Source: Orobanche coerulescens (Eukaryota; Streptophyta; Magnoliopsida; Lamiales; Orobanchaceae). From it: 64,000 bases of DNA. How positions within the stretch are numbered: the first letter of the stretch is position 1; each line of letters begins with the position of its first letter. Below are positions 33,505-46,396 of this stretch, in pieces. The stretch lies in NCBI GenBank assembly GCA_033398695.1, contig CM065814.1, forward strand, positions 107,076,501 to 107,140,500, in the 5' to 3' direction. The notes under the pieces were generated by a model. The model was not told the origin of the DNA. It saw only the letters and a program-made list of their open reading frames with translations, and did not search any database. A program made the translations under genes and the position numbers.

Positions 33505-35158
33505 TTAGGTTACGGAATCCTAGGCTCTCAGGTCGAGTTTTGTGTTGTCGGGCCTTGTCTTCTCATGTCTTGTCTTGTCTTGTCAGATTTTGTCTGACTG
33601 AGTCTTGTCACGACGCGTCGTCTGAGGTGTCGGTCGTGATTAGTATCGAGGTGCAGCCATCATCTTCGTGCGATCTGTGGATGTAAGTCTCCCTACTTTG
33701 TTGTGTCTCGTGTTATACGAGCTTGTGTGATTCTGTGTAAGCATGTGGGGTTTAAATGTGCCTCGTGAATACGTACTCCATACTTGTTTGATTTTCGTAT
33801 TGTGCTAGAGTGAAAAGTGATACCGGTGTATAAATATGTATATATATTGTGTGAATCATTTCATTGAAGTAATGGCTTGGTGTGATCCCTTCAAAGTTTA
33901 ATTATTTTTGAAGAGTCACGAAAATTTTATTTTAAAACATCCTTCAAGAAAGGGAAAAGGTTTGATTTTCGTATAATGACCTCGAGACCAAAAATTTTGA
34001 AAATTTAAACTACTTATATTTTATTTTCACCTTGCATTGCAAATTTTCAAAATGTGAAATTTGATTTTGAAAACTCAAATGAGGTCTACCAAAAATTTAC
34101 TCGAAACGTGGCTCTTGCTTTTGACTTGTTGATTTCCTGATCGTCAGTGCGGAGGTATGAACGTTAAGTCGTCCGGAATGCACTTGTTGTTAGAGTCCGG
34201 AATGCACTTGTTGTTAGAGTCCTCATTACGGAGACGCCGGATTTCAGTTTTAGATGTTAATTATCTTCTAACGGTTTCTCGTGTGATACTGTAGTTATGT
34301 GGACAGAGGGTATTGACATGTGATTGGATTTGATGGTAATGGATCGTATTTGATAAAGTGATAAATTATATCTGTTGTGTGTATGTTCGAAAACGCTTTC
34401 CTGAAAATTTTATAAACTTCCGCAAGTTGTGGAAAAATAAATTTCATAAAGTTGTGACGGTTCTCTTAATCGGCGGCTTCATGTGGACTTTGAAAATCGT
34501 TTAAAATTGGCGAGCCGGCCTTGAATTTTCTAAAGGAACCCCGACAGTATTGAAAGGGCCGTTTTGAAGTACCTTTGAACATTTTGTAAAATGTTACCAT
34601 CGTTGATTATGGTGTCGTGTTGAGAGGATTTTCGAATATGGTTTTTGACATACTGTTGTATTTTCAAGTGATTCGAGTACATGATTTTCAGAAATCTTTC
34701 ACACCATAAAAATTTTTATTTTCAAAAACCAATACAATTTTTATTTTCAAAAATATATTGTGAAAGGTGAAGAATCTTGCTCGATTTAACTTTAAACTCG
34801 GATTTTGAAAAGTTTTCTGAACTGAACCAGTTATTGTGCGTGCTCTTAAATCACGCCAAATGATGATGGGTAGTGGCATAGTGATTTTGATGGTGCCAGT
34901 TGTGAGGAAATATTGTTTTATCAAATAATTTCAAATGAGACAGTTAGAGTCCGTTGTCTAAAAGTTTTGACAAAAAAAACCCGAGGTACCAAAAATACTT
35001 TCAAAGTTTTATTTTGAACAAACATGCAAATCCAAGGCTCGTGGATCTTCTTATCGAGTTGCTATTAGCTGTCTTATGTGACATGTCAAGCCGAGTTGGC
35101 AATTTGGTACATTATTTTGCAATGTTGTGCCGTAGTATTGAGTGAGTATCTGCTTAGT
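33505..35158 (+). other. Element D leader-side interior, no genes
   Basis: AT-rich non-coding sequence, homologous to 49600-51325 in G (reverse strand). A perfect 24-bp tandem duplication lies at 34171-34221 (unit GTCCGGAATGCACTTGTTGT plus TAGA), absent from G. Long TTTTGAAAA-type runs occur. No pol motif. Confidence 0.65.
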
Positions 35159-35320
35159 ATGCCGAGGGGCAAAGGGCGCGGTCGTGACCGCGGTACAGAT
35201 AGTCATGGGGATCAAATGCGGGACCAAGAGAAGATTTCCGGGAAGGTTACTATTCTAGCACTTCGTTCTCATTGTTTAGGTTTCGGGGACGAAACCTCTT
35301 TTAAAGGTGATATGGTGTAA
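35159..35320 (+). pseudogene. Element D gag stump
   Basis: The ATG opens a short frame, MPRGKGRGRDRG, that resembles the Arg/Gly-rich gag start of E. After about 30 codons it runs into the PPT-type hairpin (35280-35295) and stops. Gag core, protease and pol are missing, so the interior appears to be joined from the gag start straight to the 3' end of the pol region. The G copy at 49438-49599 encodes nearly the same peptide, so the deletion predates the split of D and G. Confidence 0.65.
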
Positions 35321-35961
35321 TACCCATATTTTTCACTTTCGTTTTGTTCGACTCTATCGACTCGTTTGTGTTCGTCGATATTTTCTGGACTTGTTCTACT
35401 CTTCACTTTCTGTTGTTCGAACGAGTTGCGGTATTGTTTCGGGTTAATTCTTTTGTCGTTGTGACTTTTTCCTAATTCGGTTCCGCTCCTGTGAATCTTA
35501 TGTAAACGTATATCATGTCGTTTTCACCGGACCATATATTATCTTGATTCGTGCTGTGGACTTCGGGGATGCTATCCGATTTCTGTTATTCGTCATGGTT
35601 CGGATATGATTGTTCGACCGTTGTTGTCTCGATCGTTGGTTATCCGGTATTTGTTGATCTCGAATGATGATTTTTGAGCATTTGGATCACTTAGTAATTT
35701 CCTTAAGTTCGGGAAATTAACTTCATATTCGATCTTCTAAACCTTGGGTCGTTGGAATTTTATAGCTCAACGATTAACTCGTGTTTTGATTGCTGTGCCG
35801 TGCGGGTTGGTTAATCATATTAATTTCGTGTTTTGTTATCGTTCTGGTGTAGCGATATGAATGGTAGCATCTGCGTGCTGCATGTGAGTCGTTGTAGGTT
35901 GTCGGCAACGGATAGCGTGTGTTATCTGAGACTGTACCACGTTGATCATTTTATGTTTTAA
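35321..35961 (+). other. Block between inner and outer PPT modules of D
   Basis: It follows a first PPT-like hairpin and begins TGTAATACCCATA, like the start of an LTR, then continues AT-rich to the true PPT. Related blocks are 48758-49437 (G) and 12979-13925 (B). It may be a leftover U3 start from an older LTR. No coding. Confidence 0.5.
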
Positions 35962-35997
35962 GTTTCGGGGACGAAACTTCTTTTAAGGGGGGTAGAA
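35962..35997 (+). promoter_or_regulatory. PPT and adjacent hairpin of element D
   Basis: GTTTCGGGGACGAAAC (35962-35977) forms a hairpin, followed by the purine tract TTTTAAGGGGGGTAGAA up to the 3' LTR. Confidence 0.8.
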
Positions 35998-38790
35998 TGT
36001 AATACACGAGATCTTCGATCCGGTTTCGTTGAATTTTTCTTCGGTCGAGCGGATTTTTGTCGTCCACGTCTTTGGAATCGTGTGCTTGCACTGTGGTACA
36101 TTGAGTTTCGTAGCCTGTTCGTTATTGTTTCAGATCTTAGTCGGTGCGTTTGCGTGATTGAGACGTCGTCGAGTATCGAGTCGGATGGTCGGGTGTTGGC
36201 TGCTGGGATCGAGTTACGGCCATAAGGCCTGGACGATTACGGCCATAAGACTCTCTCACACGCTGGGCTGGGAGGACTCGATTACGGCCGTAAGGGTTAA
36301 CTTGTTACGGCCGTAAGGCTTTATTACGTCCGTTAGGCAATGGCCGGTTACGGCCATAACGCATCGGCAGACTTCGGGTTGGAGCCCTGGGGACCTGGTT
36401 ACGGCCATAAGGCCGCGTCGAGTACGGCCGTAAGGCATGCTCGTTACGTACGTAAGGTAGCGGCCGTTACGTACGTAAGGCAGTTGACCGAGTTACGGCC
36501 GTAAGGCACTACCGGTTACGGCCGTAACACTGTCGGCCATATATAGGCCTGCACTTCGGCCAGACCTCATTTTCTCGCGATTTATTCACCTGTTGGCAAC
36601 TGCGGACGGGAGTGTTCGAGGGGAGGAGTTCTTGGCCGGTTCCGACCAATTCCAAGGCATTTTGGAAGACCCTTTTCGATTATACCATCGCCGAATCCTT
36701 GTTCTTCTACGAATCAAGTAATTTCTTCCGTAGAACCCTAGTTATGCGATTTTTGGGGGTTTTCTTCGTGATTCATTGATTTTGTCGATTATTGACGAAT
36801 TGTTCATGGTGATCCGGTTGTATTGGTCACGATCTTCGGATTTTGTAACTTGTTTAACGATTTTTATCACCCGGAACTTGACTTCCGATTTTCTCGAAGA
36901 AACCCTCGGATCCTTGTTGTTTTTCGGGTTGTTTCGGATTCCGTTTAGCGTTATTGATTCGTGATGATATTATTTTCGTAGTTTTCGTGGAGCTGTCGAG
37001 TTCTTTATCATTCTTGGAAGTTCGAGGGCTACCCGACCGTGTCCGTTCGTCGTTTCATTGCTCGTGGTATCGAGGCATGTATCTTGCCCATACATTTCAT
37101 GTTTCGTAGACGTATTCGTTGGTATTGGAACCAAAATTACAATTTGGTTGTTTTAATGAACTTTTAAAAGGATCGGTATGTTCTCGATAATTGTGTCTTT
37201 CAAAAGATAACTCGTATGCTTCGTGGATTAATGTGTTTTCGGAATATGAGCGTTAGTTTCGTATGTTGGAAGATATTGAACATATTTTAGTGAATTTAGT
37301 AGACCGTAATTATTTGCCGAGGATTGTGTATTGAGATGTGTAATTGTACGGTGAATATGTGATGTTGTGTGATATTAGTTGTTACTCCTTCGTAAGGAGG
37401 TTGGGACACTTGGTGTTGTTTGGCATTGGTATTTGCTTGTTGTTGTGTGACATTGATTGTGAGTATACGTCGACTAAAGTGGCCATTCTAGCGAAGTACC
37501 TAGCATTTGTTTGCATATTCTAGTATTTGAATTATGGCTTCTCGTGGCGTTGTGGATGTTTGTGTATGTTCACCTAGGGATGGTCTGACGGGGCCTCTAG
37601 GGATACGTATTGCCATGTGTGTGCGTATCGCGAACTAGGGTTAACCACCCAGGGATGTTCGATGGGGCTCTGTGGGGTGCGGTGGCCGTGAGTCTCGTAC
37701 CAACGATTATCTTTGAAATGTTTTGTTGGAGAACTTTGATTTTTGGCGCATGGTTCATCTGATTAGAATGACAGTTCAAATGGTATTGTACCTGGCTGGA
37801 ATGGCACCAGTAAATGTGTTGTGTGTGAGTCGTCCCTTGGCTATGATAATTTGGTATGGGTACGTGAGTCTTGTGATTGCTCTGTGTGTTGTAGCTCTGT
37901 GGTGTGTCGAGTTCAATCGTATGGTTAAGTTGCAAAGTGGTGCTCTCTGATGTCATACTGTGAGACTGTTGTCATGGTAATATTTGACACGGTGTAGTTT
38001 CCATCGGATTATTTTTGTGAGTATGTGATGTGGATGACTTGGGTCGTGGACCCCCGTGTTTGTGTTTGGAATTGTCATGATTGGGTCGTGGACCCCGTAT
38101 TTTGCTATCGGAATCGTATTTTGAAATAAATGATTATTGGGCTGTGCCCCTAAGTGTTTCGAAAGGCTTGAGAATTCTTTCACCCCAAATGTTTTCAAAA
38201 CTCCCGATATCGTAAAATGTTCTGTAAGATGCAAAAGGTTTTATTCCTATCTTTGATAATTCAAACTGTTTTGATCAAGTGAATTATCCCGGGAAGTATA
38301 TTCACGATTATTGTGTTCTTGGAGTATGATATGTATGGCTTGTCTTTGTATTTTTACTTGCACTAGCAAAACAGCAGAGTTTTGCTAACCCCCGAGTATT
38401 CGGGGGGTGGATGTCTGTATTGTGTCCAGGTATTTGCAGGTTGCTGGGGAGCGATTCACAGGATCGTTACGAAGGATGATGGAAGACGACGATACTAATC
38501 ACATGGAGACCGGTGTTGAGTATTTTGGCGATGTCTTGTGGTTTTGTCCTTCCGTTGTGTCTATTATTCCCGTTCTGTAGGAATGTTGATTTATGTTAAC
38601 CCCTGCGTAGGTGTGAGTTGCGAGAAAGAGTAGTGTATGTTGTGGCAAAAGACCAAATCGGTCTAATGGTTCGTTAATTACCGATGTTGGTATGTTTTGT
38701 ATTGTGATGTTCTCTGTACTTAGCCTGGTAGATCCTCACGGAGGGGGTCTGCGGCGCTGTAATATTCCCGAGTGGTTTGGGGGTGTTACA
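35998..38790 (+). mobile_element. Element D 3' LTR
   Basis: 2,793 bp. In order: TACGGCCGTA array (36208-36535), TATA (36539-36547), GGTCTGACGGGGCC repeat (37570-37690), hairpin pair TAGCAAAAC/GTTTTGCTA (38364-38387) and CCCCCGA/TCGGGGG (38389-38406), end GGTGTTACA. It is longer than the 5' LTR because that copy lost several segments, including one hairpin. Confidence 0.9.
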
Positions 38791-38795
38791 CCAGC

Positions 38796-40829
38796 GCCCT
38801 CAGCATAGATCACATGATCCCATCGGATCAACACAACATATACAATACGATTATGCATACACATATGCAAATCAATATGTTCATCAACATGAACAACACA
38901 ACATGAACGACATTATGACAAAACAACTAGGACGACCTCATGCTCAACAACATGAATGACAAAATGCATGATCAAAATCATTAACACTAAACCATAATCA
39001 ATTAATATACTTGCCCCGAGTCCTTCGGGAGCAATATCGATGTCAAAACATCACCGACGATTATCCTCAATGCTTGGTGATCCAAACGTACCACGGACTA
39101 TGGACACATCCTCGTTTTCACCATAACGTATCCTCGATACCAATTTATGCCAATAACCGAAGTAAATCATATACATTATGATTTAACTCCCAAAATCGTA
39201 AAAACAACATACAATCCAAACACTCAAAGTTTACAAAAATAATCATTATTATATGTATTAAAAACAGAATGAAACTGAAACCACTCATTATATATTATAA
39301 ACCGTGCAAGTAATAACTTGCCTTGATACCAATATGACGATAGTGACGCCATTACCAATTCCTTGTTGTTATCTACAAGCTTCTCGGCCCTCACCAATGC
39401 AATCCACGAGCATACTCAAACTCGGCCGCAGCACGTGGTCATAATTACCGATCAATAATCTCAACCTGTTACAATAATTGATAAACGACAAGTTTGATAA
39501 CAATCAACAATTGATATAACCAATCCACAAGCCCAGCGGTTCCACAACATCTCGATTAACTACAAGTCCGAACAATCCTATTCAAACAATTATGAATTCA
39601 CAACCACAATACGATTACGGCTACGGATGTAAAGGAAATCATATTTGACGATCAATCACAATCTTTCTTGATTCAATCTCATTATCATACTCACATTGTT
39701 ATATACCATTAATCAATCGTCAATCAACATGACTTAACGACCATTCCAACTTCATATCTAAAATGGCCGATAATCCAACATACAATCGTCTTGATATGTT
39801 TTATTTATCAAAAGTTCTTCAAGAACACTAAGTGATGCGAAAATCATGATCATTGTCCTCAAAACAACATAATCAGATATCATTTAACATGTAGATAATC
39901 ATCCAACTCATAATACAAGTCATGCATCATCATATCCTTCAACATACACTTCTCATAATATTAAGAATCATAACAACACCACCATAATCATCATCATACG
40001 AAACAAATATGGATACCAATACCAAGAATCCGAAATCAAGGTGCAGAGTTTATCAACATACCTCAAGAACACGAACAACACCATCAAACACCTCAAGGAT
40101 CAACAATATCTTTATATCCAAGCCTCAAATCCATGTTTCCAAGCTCATAATCAAGTTAGAAGAGGCTTAACTTCACTCACATAAGTAGCGGGACGAAGAA
40201 AGGAAGGAAAACATTGTTTCTTCTCGTGAAGAATGAAAGACCGAACCTCATTTTATAATTTGCACCGCTCATTACGTACGTTATCAATCACCATTAACGT
40301 ACGTAATGCTACCTAACATACGCTACATGTCCTACATAGCGTACGTAGCATCATTCTAGAACTCACTGCCTCGTTTCGTTCGATCGATTACGTATGTAAT
40401 GCATAGGCCATAGCGTACGTAATACATATGTTGACTTGCTACAGTAAATGTCCAGTTAACGTACGTAATACACTACTCATAGCGTACGTTAACCTCAGCG
40501 TTGACTCGCCCATCCACGTTCTGCGCCGAAAGCTGCCGACCACGGGCCCATTGTCAGCCACAGCCTGATCCTGTCAGATTCTCTTCATAATGTATGTTAT
40601 GTACTCTACGTAACGTACGTTACGTCTGTATCTTAGTGTACGTAATGACTTCTGCACTTAGCTAATTCCAACTGTTCCTATCCGTCTCGACATAATGGAT
40701 ACGTTTACACACACACACATACACCGAATACACATAATCATTTCAATAACATTCTCATACGATACACAATATCCTCAAATGTAATTGTCTACCAAGTACG
40801 ACAATTATACCAATACAGATGTCTCAGTC
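38796..40829 (-). mobile_element. Family P LTR copy b, right piece
   Basis: Continues copy b after D and matches 44171-45471 plus 54122-54890. It contains the TATA box (40249-40258) and the TACGTACGTA array (40262-40648). It ends at the LINE junction near 40830 without its last ~90 bp, exactly as in copy a. Confidence 0.82.
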
Positions 40830-41278
40830 TTGCCTCATAGATTAAAAGGTAAATTTTACCGCACGACAATTAGGCCTGCACTGTTATATGGCACCGAGTG
40901 TTGGGCTGTAAAACAGTATCACGTTCAAAAGATGAATTTGGCGGAGATGCATATGCTACGATGGATGTGTGGTCATACAAAAAGGATCAACTCAGAAATC
41001 AGGTGATTAGAGAGAAGGTAAGAGTTGCGTCTATAGAAGACAAGATGATGGAGAATCAATTACGATGGTTTGGTCATATGAGAAGAAGACATGTTGATGC
41101 CCCAGTGAGGAGGCTAGAAAGTTGGGGAACAAGTAATATTGTGAAAGGTAGAGGAAGACCCAAGAAAACTTGGATAAAGATGATTGAAAATGATATGCGG
41201 TTTCTTGGAATTGGAGAAAGTATGGCGATGGAGAGGCAAATGTGGCGGGAAGGAATACGGATGGTGGATGGAATCTGA
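40830..41278 (+). pseudogene. LINE reverse transcriptase C-terminal fragment, copy 2
   Basis: Carries HRLKGKFYRTTIRPALLYGT, the MLRWMCGH block, LRWFGHMRRRHVDAPVRR and GRGRPKKTW. Arg is kept where copy 1 has a stop, but a single-base loss near 40980 shifts the frame. The polymerase catalytic motifs are absent. Not functional. Confidence 0.8.
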
Positions 41279-41533
41279 TTCTTTTTTTTTATTTGTATTT
41301 TGTTCCTATTTTCTTTTATTTCATGTTATCTTTTAATTTATTTTTCAGGATTTTTCATTTTTTTCTTTTTTTAACATTCATTCTCTTTTTTTATTTGTTT
41401 TTTCTCTACTTTTTTTTCTCTTTTTTCCTTTTATGTTATTTATGTAACAATCATTGACGGTTTCAAAGTTTGATTCATGTTAGCCGACCTTAAATCATTT
41501 TGGGACTAAGGCTTAGATGTTGTTGTTGTTGCT
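40830..41533 (+). mobile_element. 5'-truncated RTE-type LINE, copy 2
   Basis: Same insertion as 809-1516, with the same 5' truncation point, the same junction to the P LTR and the same downstream sequence. It ends in a short TTG run. Substitutions and indels separate the two copies, so the duplication is old. Confidence 0.8.
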
Positions 41534-42179
41534 GCCTCTCTTTATTTTTTTCTTCTCTCTTTCTTTCCTCTCTCTCTCTCCCTCTCTCTCTCTCTCTCTA
41601 ATATGCAGAGCTTTTTTTTTTAAAGTGGAGGATGGTGTAATACCCGAATACTTGTTGTGTATGAAACATATGGTACATGATTATGTCATATAATATGTTT
41701 GCTCTTGTCCGTAATTCAGTATTCATTATCGTGTCGTGTAGAGTTTGTTAGTTCATGGATGTGCCTGCATTACGTCAAGTACTCGATGACAATCCTTTTC
41801 GAATACACACGATTAAGTAAAATAGAATTATGCAAATGATTGACCACCCATACTCCTGTATAGCAGTTCGGCTTGTCACCAAATCTACTGACATTCCATT
41901 GCAAAACCATATGATAGAGTTCCAAAATCTCAATATATAGACTCCGATAAAAACTCCTTTTCCACATATGACTCACAAGGTCGACCAACAACCCATCCTG
42001 GATCACCTCAACTATACTATGACAAAACATTGAATAATCGACAAATCAAACACAACAAAAGACTACCCGAGAAGTTTCATTTGGACAAATAAACCAAAAC
42101 CCCGAAAGGTAGTGATAAAATAGATAAACGCTTGGTAAAGTGTTTTACAAATCTCGGGAGTTCTTTTGAAAATAGAAAA
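41534..42179. other. Unresolved repeat segment, second copy
   Basis: Counterpart of 1517-2152: CT-rich run, PPT-like AAAGTGGAGGATGG, then TGTAATACCCG at 41636 in plus orientation, then sequence without recognised content. Confidence 0.45.
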
Positions 42180-42919
42180 GCCTTTTTTAAAAACATTAGG
42201 GTCTCAGCCCAATCCCGTTCCACATTACAAGAAGTTTATAAAGTAGAAAACCCTTTTGGACCCCAAGTCCTGAGTCATAAAACTATTTCAAAATCGATTG
42301 GGTCTCGGCCCAAAATCATTTTCAAATGTCAAAAACAATTTCATATATTTCAAAATGGAATAACATGACTACATGTTTTTCTCAACGATCCACCTTCTTT
42401 CTCCCAAATACATAACTCCATTTTCCCAGTTTCACCGACATATCGATTTTCCATAATCACAGTTTCTCAAGATCATCACTCCTGTCCCAGCTATTATGTT
42501 CTGATATCTTATACAGTAACACATAATATTCTTCTGAATCTCAAAGCATATCAACTTAAAACGGCAATAAATCTCAATGCAATTCAAAATCCAAATACTT
42601 ACAGATCTTGAAGCCGACGATTCCCCGTGATACTGGCACATGTCTCGACTCAAGAGAATACTCGATACCGATAATTTCAAGACATACACTTGCAAAACCA
42701 GTTTAACTCAAAATATGACACATCTCTATCCCGAGAAACATGTTAATACCATTTGGAATAGTTTACAACAACCATAGTACCACACCAGTAAATCACATAA
42801 CACACAAGCCCGAGTGAATAACAAAAACCCAGGGCTCTAATATTTGTCAATCGACAACTCGAATGACGTGACGAAACATGATTCCACTCGACCCGACTGC
42901 CTAGGTTTTCTCAACCTAA
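42180..42919 (-). other. Family P internal region, copy 2
   Basis: Uninterrupted version of the P interior. It gives the empty target site for A (CCTTTTTTAAAAACATTAGG at about 42183). Non-coding. Confidence 0.65.
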
Positions 42920-42931
42920 GCTCCGATACTA
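42920..42931 (-). promoter_or_regulatory. Primer-binding site of P, copy 2
   Basis: The minus strand reads TAGTATCGGAGC, identical to copy 1. Confidence 0.7.
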
Positions 42932-42936
42932 TATTC

Positions 42937-45471
42937 TGTAACACCCCCAGAGCCATCCAAGAATATTACAGCACCATGGGCCACGAGACGGAATACACAA
43001 GGCTAAAAGAAGGATTTACAAACATTTCAAATACGCCTAAGCGGCGGAGACAGTAATATATTTAAAAATATTCAAAAACTTGTTAAACAATACCGTCGAA
43101 AACTCTCATTTGAAAGTACAAGGCCAAAAAGCCGAAACTCAATAGTTTAGAAAACTGTTTCCCAAAGTAACTTAAGTTACCAGATACCAAAAGGCCATTT
43201 AAATACTCACGCAGCGGAATACAACAACTGATCAGGAAACTCAATACACAAACACATGCCATAGCCAGTATCATCCGGGAAGCTCATCTCTTCACGACTG
43301 CTACAAGCTTGATCTCCCAAGAACCTAAAAAGAAAGCCCACGACGGGGTCAGCCATAATACTCAACAATGATAACGATCACATCACGTCAATAATTACAT
43401 ACCAGTGAGATTACTAAGTAAGAATACTACCAATGTAATCTTACCGTCATAACTTTACCAATTCGTAATAATTCTCATCAAAATAATCCTTATCATATTG
43501 CATATCTCGTAATCTCGATTAACAAATAAACTCAAGCATAACATCTATATTGTACCTCAAATAATACCCGAGATTCTCAAAACATCATCATAACTCGTAA
43601 TACGGGAATGTACGAATTCTGGCCATTTCAATCCATCGGATAACATCCACAAATATAAACACGATAATTGATTGTCCATCCAAAGACAAATACCAAGGGA
43701 ATTATGGAACGTACCTCAAGATATGAAATGCCACGACAATCATGTCAGTCTAACCTGAGATCACATCGAAACAACATATGGACATGGTCCTAACACAAGA
43801 CCTACAAATGCATACTCATGTGACAACGTCAATATGCTCAAAACAATAACAATAATGTATATTCAGTGGAAATCCGATGATCCAGTGCACACAGCATAGA
43901 TCCCAAGATGATCTTACTAGATCACCACGATGTGGATAACCAACAATATACATATGTACAAAAACAACACATGGTAAATAACAACGATGCGAATCCACAT
44001 GATTCCATCAACACAACACCGGGTAATCCAATTATCCAGCGCCCTCACCATAGATGCCAAGATGATGCCATCAGACCAACACGAGGTGGAAAACCCGTCC
44101 AATGATTCAGCGCCCTCAGCATAGATCCCAAAATGATCCCGTCGGACCAACACGAGGTGGACAACTGATCTAGCGCCCTCAGCATAGATCACACGATCCC
44201 ATCGGATCAACACAACATATACAATACGATTATGCATACACATATGCAAATCAATATGTTCATCAACATGAACAACACAACATGAACGACATTATGACAA
44301 AACAACTAGGACGACCTCATGCTCAACAACATGAATAACAAAATGCATGATCAAAATCATTAACACTAAACCATAATCAATTAATATACTTGCCCCGAGT
44401 CCTTCGGGAGCAATCTTGATGTAAAAACATCACCAACGATTATCCTCAATGCTCGGCGATCCAAATGTACCACGAACTATAGATAACTCACATCCTTATT
44501 CTCACCATAATGTATCCTCAATACCAATTTAGGCCAATACCCGAAGTAAATCATATACATTATGATTTAACTCCCAAAATTGGAGAAACAACATATAATC
44601 CCAACCTCCAAAGTTTACAACAATAATCATTGCTATATGTATTAAAAACGGAATGAAACTGAAACCATTCATTAAATATTATAAACTATGCAAGTAATAA
44701 CTTGCCTTGATACCAATACGACGATAATGACGCCATTACCAATTCCTTGTTGTCGTCTACAAGCTTCTCGGCCCTGACCAATGCAATCCACGAGCATCCT
44801 CGAACTCGGCCACAGCACGCGGTTATAATCACCGATCAATAATCTCAACCTATTACAATAATTGATAAACGACAAGTTTGATAACAATCAACAATCGATA
44901 TAACCAATCCACAAGCCCAGCGGTTCCACAATATCTCGATTAACCACAAGTCCGAACAATCCAATTCAAACAATTACGAATTCACAACCACAATACGATT
45001 ACGGCTACGGATGTAAAGGAAATCATATTCGACGATAAATCACAATCTTTCTAGATTCAATCTCATTATCATACTCACATTGTTATATACCATTAATCAA
45101 TCGTCAATCAACATGACTTAACGACCATTCCAACTTCATATCTAAAATAGCCGATAATCCAACATACAATTGTCTTGCTATGTTCTATTTATCAAAAGTT
45201 CTTCAAGAACACTAAGTGATTCGAAAATCATGATCATAGTCCTCAAAACAACATAATCTGATATCATTTAACATGTAGATAATCATCTAACTCATAATCC
45301 AAGTCATGCATCATCATATCCTTCAACATACAGTTCTCATAATATTAAGAATCATAACAACAACACCATAATCATCATCATACGAAGCAAATATGGATAC
45401 CAATACAAAGAATCCAAAATCAAGGTGTAGAGTTGTCAACATACCTCAAGAACATGAACAACACCATCAAA
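42937..45471 (-). mobile_element. Family P LTR copy c, left piece
   Basis: Starts TGTAACACCCCCAG. It contains the repeat array 43870-44215 with units GCCCTCAGCATAGATCC and CCCGTCGGACCAACACGAGG. Cut by element G at 45471. With the right piece (54122-54976) it gives a complete LTR of about 3.39 kb, the only complete P LTR here. Confidence 0.85.
45467..45471. repeat. Target-site duplication of element G (TCAAA)
   Basis: TCAAA recurs at 54117-54121. The uninterrupted copies at 45-55 and 40083-40095 show the site once. Confidence 0.9.
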
Positions 45472-45912
45472 TGTAACACCCCGAAACCACACGTGAATAT
45501 TACAGCGCCGCAGACCCTCTCCGTGAGGATCTATCAGGCTAAATACAGAAACACCACAATACAATACATGTCGACATAGGTAATTAACGAACCATTAGAC
45601 CGATTTGGTCTTTTACCACAACATACACATCAACCATACATTACTCTTTGTCGCAACTCATACCCACGCAGGAGTTAACATAAATAAACATTCCCATAAA
45701 ATGGGATTGATAAACACAACAGAAGGACAAAACAACAAGACGTCACCAAAATACTCAACACCGGTCTTCATGTGATTAGTATCATCATCTTCCATCATCC
45801 TTCGTAACGATCCTGTGAATTGCTCCCCAGCGACCTGCATGTACCTGGACGCAATACAGACATCCACCCCCCGAATACTCGGGGGTTAGCAAAACTCCAC
45901 TGTTCCGCTATT

Positions 45913-46242
45913 TGGAGAGCATTGGATCTTTGTTTTGAGAGGAAGATTCTTAAGGTTTGGGTGGAGATAGACTCGGCTTTTGATCTTTCTCTTATTACTT
46001 CGCCTAACATCGGTAATTGGTAAGTGCAAAGCTTCCGTCACAAAATCTCAGCTCTTCGTCGTTCTATGGACGTCTCGTTCTCCCATATTTATCGGGAAGG
46101 GAATGCCATTGCGGACCACTTGGCTAATGAAGGATACAAGTCCAGAAACTTTCATCTCTATAGCCCGTCGGATTTATCCGGGCAGATTCGTGGTATGATT
46201 AGGATGGACAAAAATGAGTTTTCGTACGTTAGATTCAAATAG
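45913..46242 (+). pseudogene. L1 RNase H domain fragment
   Basis: Translation shows VWVEIDSAFDLSLI near the start (acidic residue of the RNase H fold) and later HIYREGNAIADHLANEG, the C-terminal RNase H motif with its catalytic Asp (Pfam RVT_3 type, found at the end of many plant L1 ORF2 proteins). A TAA at 46021-46023 breaks the frame and the stop is at 46240-46242. Endonuclease and RT are absent. Confidence 0.8.
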
Positions 46243-46396
46243 GCCGCTTGTTGGGCTGAGTTCCATGTCGTTCTAAATTTATATTGGGCGTGTAGAGGGG
46301 CTCGTCCTCCCTCAAACTCTTTGGGCGTGTAGTGGGCTTCGTCCCTCCACATTTCTGATCCGTCGAATAAATTTCGTTTTTTTTTAAAAAAAAAAA
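45913..46396 (+). mobile_element. 5'-truncated L1-type LINE 3' end
   Basis: RNase H-coding end, then a 3' UTR with a repeated TTGGGCGTGTAG, then a T run and an 11-nt poly(A) at 46386-46396. Comparison with the other LTR (51781-51797) shows no target duplication and a loss of about 15 bp (GTGCGGGTATAAATA). It joins at the 3' foot of the GCAAAAC hairpin. Confidence 0.75.

Larger units (their letters stand above)
21403..38790 (+). mobile_element. Element D: non-autonomous Ty3/gypsy-type element, plus strand
   Basis: Ends TGTAATACCCG and GGGGTGTTACA, flanked by CCAGC. Without nested E it is about 8 kb: a 5' LTR of ~2.67 kb, an interior of 2.51 kb and a 3' LTR of 2.79 kb. An iMet PBS, a stump of gag and two PPT-hairpin modules are present; pol is absent. 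It shares interior and late-LTR sequence with G (opposite strand) but has a different box array in U3. Confidence 0.9.
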
